Part shown: positions 6,878 through 11,085 of the stretch, piece after piece
Layout of the letters: each line of letters opens with the position of its first letter
How positions within the stretch are numbered: position 1 is the first letter of the stretch
DNA from: Clostridiales bacterium UBA1206
GTDB taxonomy: Bacteria; Bacillota; Clostridia; Oscillospirales; CAG-382
NCBI GenBank assembly: GCA_002310055.1
Contig: DBXS01000035.1
Coordinates: forward strand, 28,370-39,454
Reading direction: 5' to 3'
DNA: 11,085 nucleotides
Made by a program: the position numbers and the translations under genes
The notes under the pieces: model-generated
What the model was told of the DNA's origin: nothing
Database searches by the model: none
Seen by the model: only the letters and a program-made list of their open reading frames with translations

Positions 6878-6896
6878 AGAATATCCTCCCGGTGCG

Positions 6897-9485
6897 TCAG
6901 TCGGTGACTGTTACTTTCACTCTCACGCGGACCGGCGCCAGACCCGTCTGGACTTCGAGATCGAAGCAGTCGGTTCCGGTGAACCCTTCGATCGGGGTGT
7001 AACGGATCGAACCGTCGGACGATGCGGAAGCGACGCCGTACAGCGGGTGCATAACGATCTCGCACTTGCTGCAAAGCTGACCGTCGGAAACCAGTTCGCC
7101 GGAGTAGACCGTGTCTTTCTGCATAGTGATCTCGTTGCCGGTGATCTCGGTCCCGTCAAGCGTGAGCGTGCGTTTGGCGTATTTATACGTTATGTCGTAA
7201 AGATAGCGGTTCGCGCCGGTCTCGTATGCGCAGTGCAGAAGCAGACCGGGGCAGCCGTCCTGATAATACATCTTGACCGCGTTCATATATCCGGTCTCGA
7301 CGCCTATCTTCAAGTATTCTATATAGCGCTTGCGGAATTCGGGATCCCTCAGCGCGGTGCCGTCCATTTCGATCTCCACGCCCATACCGTTCCTTCTCGC
7401 GAGTTCGGCGTTGGTGTAAACGACCTGGACGGTCTGGTTTGCGTTGAACATATAGTTTGGCTGCATATTCGCGGCGTCAAAGCCGAACTCTTTCCACTGA
7501 GCGTAGCCGTTCGCCTGATGGTACGGGATCCAGATAAGGTAGTAGCCGAGCTGATGGACATAATCCGCGGCGAACGCCAGCGTTTCTTTTACAAGATTGT
7601 CGTTGAGCCCGACGCTTTCGTCGTACCAATAGAAGCCGTTGAGTTCGAGATTCTCGTATCCGCCGGCGTTGAAACGCTCGATATACGAATCGATCCACCA
7701 CTTTACGACTTTTTTGCGGTCTTCTATCTTCTGCATATTCTCGCTGACGCCGTCGCCGTCGACGTCGCCGAACGATACGGCTTTCCTATTGGGGTTTAGT
7801 ATGGTAAAGAAGACTTTCAGCTTTTCGGTATCGCCGCCAAGCGCCGTCTTCACTTCTTCCGCCGCCTGTTCAAGGGCGTTGACGTTGGCGTTTTCCCAAA
7901 ACACGTCGTTCTGATAGTCGAGCCAATCGTTCATAACCGCCGGGACCGCCGAAGACGAAAACAGATACGCGCCCGATGCCAGCTGACGCACGCAGGGCAG
8001 GAAAAGATACGAATCGAAAAATGTATCGAGTATATTGCCTTCGGTGTCGACGTACGCGACGTAAGGCAGGTATTTTTCCTTTGTGACATGTCCGGAGTCG
8101 GAATTGGGGATAAACGTGTATGCGAGCAATATGTTTTCGCTGCCGCCTAAATCCGCGGGATCGTTATAGCTGTTATCGTACACTTCCTCGGGATCGGGAA
8201 CGACGTCTTTTGCGTTTTCGGGTATCTTTTTGGTACCGTACGCTTCGAATTCGTCGAGCCACACGTGCGAAGACACATCAAGGTCGAATCTTATGAATCT
8301 CGCTTTATAGATACCGTCGAAATCGAACGATATCTCGCCGCGGCTCTGGCTGAATCTCGGATACTCAGACGAATCGAGTTTTGCCACGGTCTGCCAGTCT
8401 TTTCCGTCTGCCGAAAGGAGTACTTTTATGCTGTCGGGAGTGGATATGCCGGCGGTCTCGCGGGTGAACATCCCCACCGTTGCGCGCGTCAGAGCGGAAA
8501 CGTTGCCGAGGTCGTAGACGAAGCGCCTTCCGGAAGCGCGCGTGACGTGGAAATATTCGTTATCGGAATAATCGCTGCCGGCGCGTCTGCCGTTCGTGAG
8601 CAGAGTCGAATCCGCCGGAGTGTTGTAATAAGCGGTGGCAAGGTCTTCGGAAATGATGGCGTAAGAGTAAATGCGCTGTCCCAGACCCTTTATGAGGTTG
8701 GCTTCGGTATCCCAGCCGTCGCTTTCGGACCAGTACGTCGGCGCGACGACTTCGGGCATCGGGTCGTTTATATAATACGAATCTGATTCATTTGGATCGT
8801 ATGCTTTACCGTGGACGTCGTAAACGCACAGATTATCTATATAAGTCCACAGCGAAATGAAATCGGTCAGCACGACTTTGACGTGCGACGCGGAAAACGT
8901 CTTCTGCGAATAATACGCGTGGGTGTATACGAATTGTCCGCTGAAAACCGCGGGGTATCTTTCGGAAATGCCGAGCAGGACGTAGTTTTCGCCGTCTTCA
9001 GATACCCAGAATTCGCATTTCTTGGGGACGTTCCTGCCGGTGTACTCGTTGTGCAGGACGTTCAGCGAAGCGCCGCACAGGTCGGTCTTCAGCCCGCCGA
9101 GATCGAGTATGACTTCTATATTTTCTTTTTTGCCTATGAATCCAACCCAGTTTTCGCTGTCGGCGTCGCACACGTCGTCGTCGGTGAGCGCGCCGCCCTT
9201 ATCCTGCCAGGATTTATGCGGCTCCCTTGAATAAGTATATGAACATCCCGCCGCGATATTGCGCTTTTCGAAATCCGCGGGAAGCTCGTTTTTGAGCAGC
9301 AGATCGAGTTCTTTGATGCGCGCCTGCGCGCCCTGCGGCTCTTCGTAAGACGTATCGGCGCTCTCATCGGCCGAAATCTGTTCTTCCGCGGAAGAATTCT
9401 CTTCAATATCGTCATTCCCGGCGCAGGATGCGAGCGCCGAAACGAGCAAGATCGCGCAAACTAACAATGCGATAATTCTTTTCAT
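6897..9485 (-). CDS. Secreted lipoprotein with two discoidin-like domains, a DUF4855-like domain and an Ig/cadherin-like tail
   Basis: An 862-residue surface lipoprotein. The signal peptide ends in lipobox LASC with lipidated C21, then an acidic, Ser-rich linker (22-50). A first F5/8 type C-like domain covers about 75-225 (ITDDD-like TDDDV at 101-105, IEVILDLGG, FWVSEDGENY). A second covers about 283-418 (LTNGRRAG, FVYDLGNVS, VLLSADGKDW, ARFIRFDLD). DUF4855 spans about 447-770: NILLAYTFIP (451-460), FGDVDGDGVSE (572-582, which resembles a calcium-binding loop), LELNGFYWYDESV (613-625) and VEIEMD (703-708). The acidic residues E623, E704 and E706 are candidate catalytic residues, as in a TIM-barrel glycosidase, but this is inference. 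An Ig/cadherin-like module with YTPIEGFTGTDCF (829-841) closes the protein. ATG 9485 has GGAAG eight bases upstream. Extracellular glycan binding or hydrolysis is the likely role. It has its own promoter and is followed by a membrane-protein gene. Confidence 0.9.
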   Translation of the reverse strand: MKRIIALLVCAILLVSALASCAGNDDIEENSSAEEQISADESADTSYEEPQGAQARIKELDLLLKNELPADFEKRNIAAGCSYTYSREPHKSWQDKGGALTDDDVCDADSENWVGFIGKKENIEVILDLGGLKTDLCGASLNVLHNEYTGRNVPKKCEFWVSEDGENYVLLGISERYPAVFSGQFVYTHAYYSQKTFSASHVKVVLTDFISLWTYIDNLCVYDVHGKAYDPNESDSYYINDPMPEVVAPTYWSESDGWDTEANLIKGLGQRIYSYAIISEDLATAYYNTPADSTLLTNGRRAGSDYSDNEYFHVTRASGRRFVYDLGNVSALTRATVGMFTRETAGISTPDSIKVLLSADGKDWQTVAKLDSSEYPRFSQSRGEISFDFDGIYKARFIRFDLDVSSHVWLDEFEAYGTKKIPENAKDVVPDPEEVYDNSYNDPADLGGSENILLAYTFIPNSDSGHVTKEKYLPYVAYVDTEGNILDTFFDSYLFLPCVRQLASGAYLFSSSAVPAVMNDWLDYQNDVFWENANVNALEQAAEEVKTALGGDTEKLKVFFTILNPNRKAVSFGDVDGDGVSENMQKIEDRKKVVKWWIDSYIERFNAGGYENLELNGFYWYDESVGLNDNLVKETLAFAADYVHQLGYYLIWIPYHQANGYAQWKEFGFDAANMQPNYMFNANQTVQVVYTNAELARRNGMGVEIEMDGTALRDPEFRKRYIEYLKIGVETGYMNAVKMYYQDGCPGLLLHCAYETGANRYLYDITYKYAKRTLTLDGTEITGNEITMQKDTVYSGELVSDGQLCSKCEIVMHPLYGVASASSDGSIRYTPIEGFTGTDCFDLEVQTGLAPVRVRVKVTVTD

Positions 9486-9493
9486 AATACTGT

Positions 9494-9498
9494 CTTCC
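9494..9498 (-). promoter_or_regulatory. Ribosome binding site of the DUF4855 lipoprotein gene
   Basis: On the minus strand GGAAG (within AAGGAAG) sits eight bases before ATG 9485 and confirms the start that gives a complete lipoprotein signal peptide. Confidence 0.75.
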
Positions 9499-9537
9499 TT
9501 TTTTACGGTACGGTGTCGCCGTTTATTAGTTGATTAT

Positions 9538-9566
9538 ATTATAACTTTAATATATGAACAATTCAA
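9538..9566 (-). promoter_or_regulatory. Sigma-A promoter of the lipoprotein operon
   Basis: On the minus strand, -35 TTGAAT (9561-9566) and -10 TATAAT (9538-9543) are 17 bases apart. A second TATAAT-like box lies five bases further on (9533-9538). The -35 box overlaps the TGA stop of the upstream HAD gene (9563-9565). The leader is about 45 to 50 bases long. Confidence 0.8.
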
Positions 9567-10216
9567 CCGTTTTCGAACAAAAGGCCGTAAAGTTCGCTCA
9601 CGGTGCCGGCGTAGCCGCATTTGCATTTTATTAGCTCTTCGCCCGGTCGGTGTCCCCACCCCACGAGTATGCACGGCACGCCGAGCGACGACGCGATCTG
9701 GTATTCGTGCTCGGTATCGCCGATTATCACGCATTCGCTCATATCGAATCCGCTTCCGCTCACCGCGGCTTCTATGCGGTCGTGTTTGGATTCCGCGCGG
9801 CGGTTGTCGGCGCCGTTGATATGCGTAAAGCAGGCGTCGAGTCCGCTTTTTTTGACGAAATCGCACAGATGACCGTGTTCGTAACCCGAAACGAGTTTCT
9901 GAACGCAACCTGCGCGGTGAAGATCGCTGAGCAGCTGCGCGATTTCGGGGCTGACTGTGAGCGATTCGGAATACTTGCCGTAAGCGTAATAATAGTCTTT
10001 GCCGATCTCGTCGAACGAGACCTTGCTCATATCGAAAAGGTGCTCGTAGAACCGGGTGATCGGCGTATCAACGTATGAATAATACTGTTCGAGCGTTATG
10101 GGAGGCATACCGCGCTTGTCGAGGATATAGTTCACCGTCATAAGCGATATGTCGCGGTCGGCGTAGAGCGTGCCGTTCCAGTCCCATATTATAAGTTTAT
10201 ACTTTGATGCTGCCAT
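9563..10216 (-). CDS. HAD-IA family phosphatase-like protein with DWN motif I
   Basis: A 217-residue cytoplasmic HAD-superfamily protein resembling phosphoglycolate or beta-phosphoglucomutase-type hydrolases with a helical cap. Motif I is DWNGT: nucleophile D12, but the second catalytic aspartate is replaced by N14. Motif II is S110 (LVSGYEHG), motif III K144 (ESKHDR), motif IV IGDTEHE with D167 and E171. The cap is roughly residues 18-85. The D+2 residue normally acts as acid/base for phosphate release, so Asn suggests slow phosphatase activity or a different reaction; I recall similar WDWNGT proteins annotated as HAD hydrolases, so it may be a subfamily trait rather than decay. A Cys pair KCKCG (197-201) occurs near the C-terminus. 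ATG 10216 has a modest GCAGG seven bases upstream. No clear promoter lies in the gap after ftsZ, so it may depend on read-through. Confidence 0.88.
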   Translation of the reverse strand: MAASKYKLIIWDWNGTLYADRDISLMTVNYILDKRGMPPITLEQYYSYVDTPITRFYEHLFDMSKVSFDEIGKDYYYAYGKYSESLTVSPEIAQLLSDLHRAGCVQKLVSGYEHGHLCDFVKKSGLDACFTHINGADNRRAESKHDRIEAAVSGSGFDMSECVIIGDTEHEYQIASSLGVPCILVGWGHRPGEELIKCKCGYAGTVSELYGLLFENG

Positions 10217-10238
10217 AAGTATACCTGCATTTAAACAA

Positions 10239-10263
10239 CACCGTCCGGCGTGACCGGACGGTG
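10239..10263 (-). terminator. Hairpin terminator downstream of ftsZ
   Basis: A perfect 10-pair GC-rich stem, CACCGTCCGG (10239-10248) with its complement (10254-10263), closes a five-base loop. On the minus strand it is followed by TTGTTTAAA, a short U-rich stretch. It starts 27 bases after the ftsZ stop and ends 22 bases before the HAD start, so it is well placed to end ftsZ transcripts, perhaps with leakage. Confidence 0.8.
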
Positions 10264-10290
10264 GCGTTAGTTAAAAGTTGAAGCGCAATA

Positions 10291-11085
10291 TCAATAGTCG
10301 GTCCGTCTGTTGGAATTGAGAAGCGAGATGATATTGTCTATTTCGTCGTTGGCGTTGGTCTTGTCGGCTACTACCTGCTCGGGAGAAGGTTCGGCGGTCG
10401 ACTGTTTTTCGGCAACGGCTTTGCGGAATTCGTAAGATTTCTTGTCCTGTTCGAAACCGGTAGCGATAAGGGTTATGCGCATTTCGTCTTCGAGCGTGGA
10501 ATCGAACGCGTAACCGAAAATAACGGTAGCGTCGGGATGAGCCGAATCGGTGATGAGGGAGACGGCTTCGTCGATCTCGTCGAGTCCGATATCGGGCGAA
10601 GAGACGATATTGATGAGCACGCCCTTGGCGCCTTCGATAGTGGTCTCGAGCAGAGGCGAAGACATAGCCATCTTGGCAGCCTGCTGAGCCTTGTCCTTGC
10701 CCTTGGCGTTGCCCACGCCCATCTGAGCGAGGCCCGCGTTGGACATAACGGCGGAAACGTCGGCGAAGTCGAGGTTGATATAGCCGTTGGTGGTTATGAG
10801 TTCGCAAATGGACTGAACGCCCTTGCGAAGGATATCGTCGGCCTCCTGGAACGCGTTCAGGAAGGTGATCTTTTTGTCGGTGAGGAGTTTGAGGCGTTCG
10901 TTAGGGATAACAAGCAGCGAATCTACGAACTGCGAAAGCTTGTCTATGCCTTCTTCGGCGTGGATCATTCTGTTGCGGCCTTCGAATTTGAAGGGTTTGG
11001 TGACGATGGCAACGGTGAGAACGCCGAGAGATTTAGCGACCTTTGCAACGACGGGAGCCGCACCCGTGCCGGTGCCGCCGCCCAT
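10291..11085 (-). CDS. ftsZ: Cell division protein FtsZ, C-terminal 264 residues (5' end outside window)
   Basis: Tubulin-like GTPase that polymerises into the Z ring at midcell. The window edge cuts the gene just before the tubulin signature GGGTGTGAAP, so the ATG at the edge is internal and about 100 N-terminal residues are missing. Visible, numbering from the edge: GGGTGTG (2-8), AEEGIDKL (43-50), VDSLLVIPNERL (54-65), and T7 loop NLDFADV (104-110), which supplies catalytic aspartates to the neighbouring subunit. The globular domain ends near residue 212 (IATGFEQ). A short polar linker (about 217-246) leads to the C-terminal peptide DEIDNIISLLNSNRRTDY. This differs from the usual DIPxFLRxR peptide that binds FtsA, SepF and ZapA-type partners: Pro, Phe and Arg are replaced. 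A terminator hairpin follows. The promoter and any upstream division genes are outside the window. Confidence 0.97.
   Translation of the reverse strand: MGGGTGTGAAPVVAKVAKSLGVLTVAIVTKPFKFEGRNRMIHAEEGIDKLSQFVDSLLVIPNERLKLLTDKKITFLNAFQEADDILRKGVQSICELITTNGYINLDFADVSAVMSNAGLAQMGVGNAKGKDKAQQAAKMAMSSPLLETTIEGAKGVLINIVSSPDIGLDEIDEAVSLITDSAHPDATVIFGYAFDSTLEDEMRITLIATGFEQDKKSYEFRKAVAEKQSTAEPSPEQVVADKTNANDEIDNIISLLNSNRRTDY

Noticed and set aside
6765..7799. Plus-strand open frame of 344 codons.
   Set aside because: It lies opposite the start of the membrane-protein gene and the 3' part of the lipoprotein gene, crosses their junction, and has no recognisable motif.
10217..10223. TATACT on the minus strand as a -10 box for the HAD-IA gene.
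   Set aside because: It is only one base from the ATG and has no -35 partner at a usable distance.

Overview
The window looks like ordinary chromosome of a Gram-positive anaerobe of the Clostridia (Bacillota). The evidence is a Clostridia-type FtsZ, a UgpC/MsmK-type sugar ABC ATPase, an ABC exporter whose permease resembles a large single-subunit Firmicutes type, an M55 D-aminopeptidase, a Gram-positive-style lipoprotein with a DUF4855-like domain, strong AGGAGG-like ribosome binding sites and sigma-A-type promoters. Base composition is roughly balanced, with frequent ATA isoleucine codons. An uncultured gut or rumen clostridium is plausible, but that is inference. Coding density is very high: the longest intergenic gap is about 127 bases, so no stretch above 300 bases lacks a gene. 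I saw no rRNA, tRNA, CRISPR array, insertion sequence, phage gene or transfer signature.

Layout. (1) 1-3312, plus strand: the 3' part of a sugar-importer ATPase (ugpC/msmX type), a palindromic hairpin, then an ABC exporter pair (ATPase plus a 536-residue polytopic permease) ending in a strong terminator. (2) 3361-5165, minus strand: a two-gene operon with a predicted M55 D-aminopeptidase followed, translationally coupled, by an unrecognised zinc-ribbon protein with a C-terminal membrane anchor. (3) 5165-5293: a compact divergent promoter region with two near-consensus promoters back to back. (4) 5293-6081, plus strand: a HAD-IIA (NagD-like) phosphatase with its own terminator. (5) 6140-11085, minus strand: reading leftward, the 3' three quarters of ftsZ, a terminator hairpin, a HAD phosphatase-like protein with a DWN motif, then from its own promoter a large multidomain DUF4855 lipoprotein and a six-helix membrane protein.

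How the genes fit together. The ABC genes serve sugar uptake and export of an unknown substrate. The M55 enzyme and the two HAD proteins suggest small-molecule, D-peptide and phosphate-ester turnover. The lipoprotein probably acts on or binds extracellular glycan, and the membrane protein encoded 19 bases downstream is its most likely partner. ftsZ is a housekeeping division gene.

I did not find a convincing new system. The best candidates for a second look are the coupled M55 and zinc-ribbon gene pair, the DUF4855 lipoprotein with its membrane neighbour, the divergent C-terminal peptide of FtsZ, and the HAD protein whose second motif-I aspartate is asparagine.
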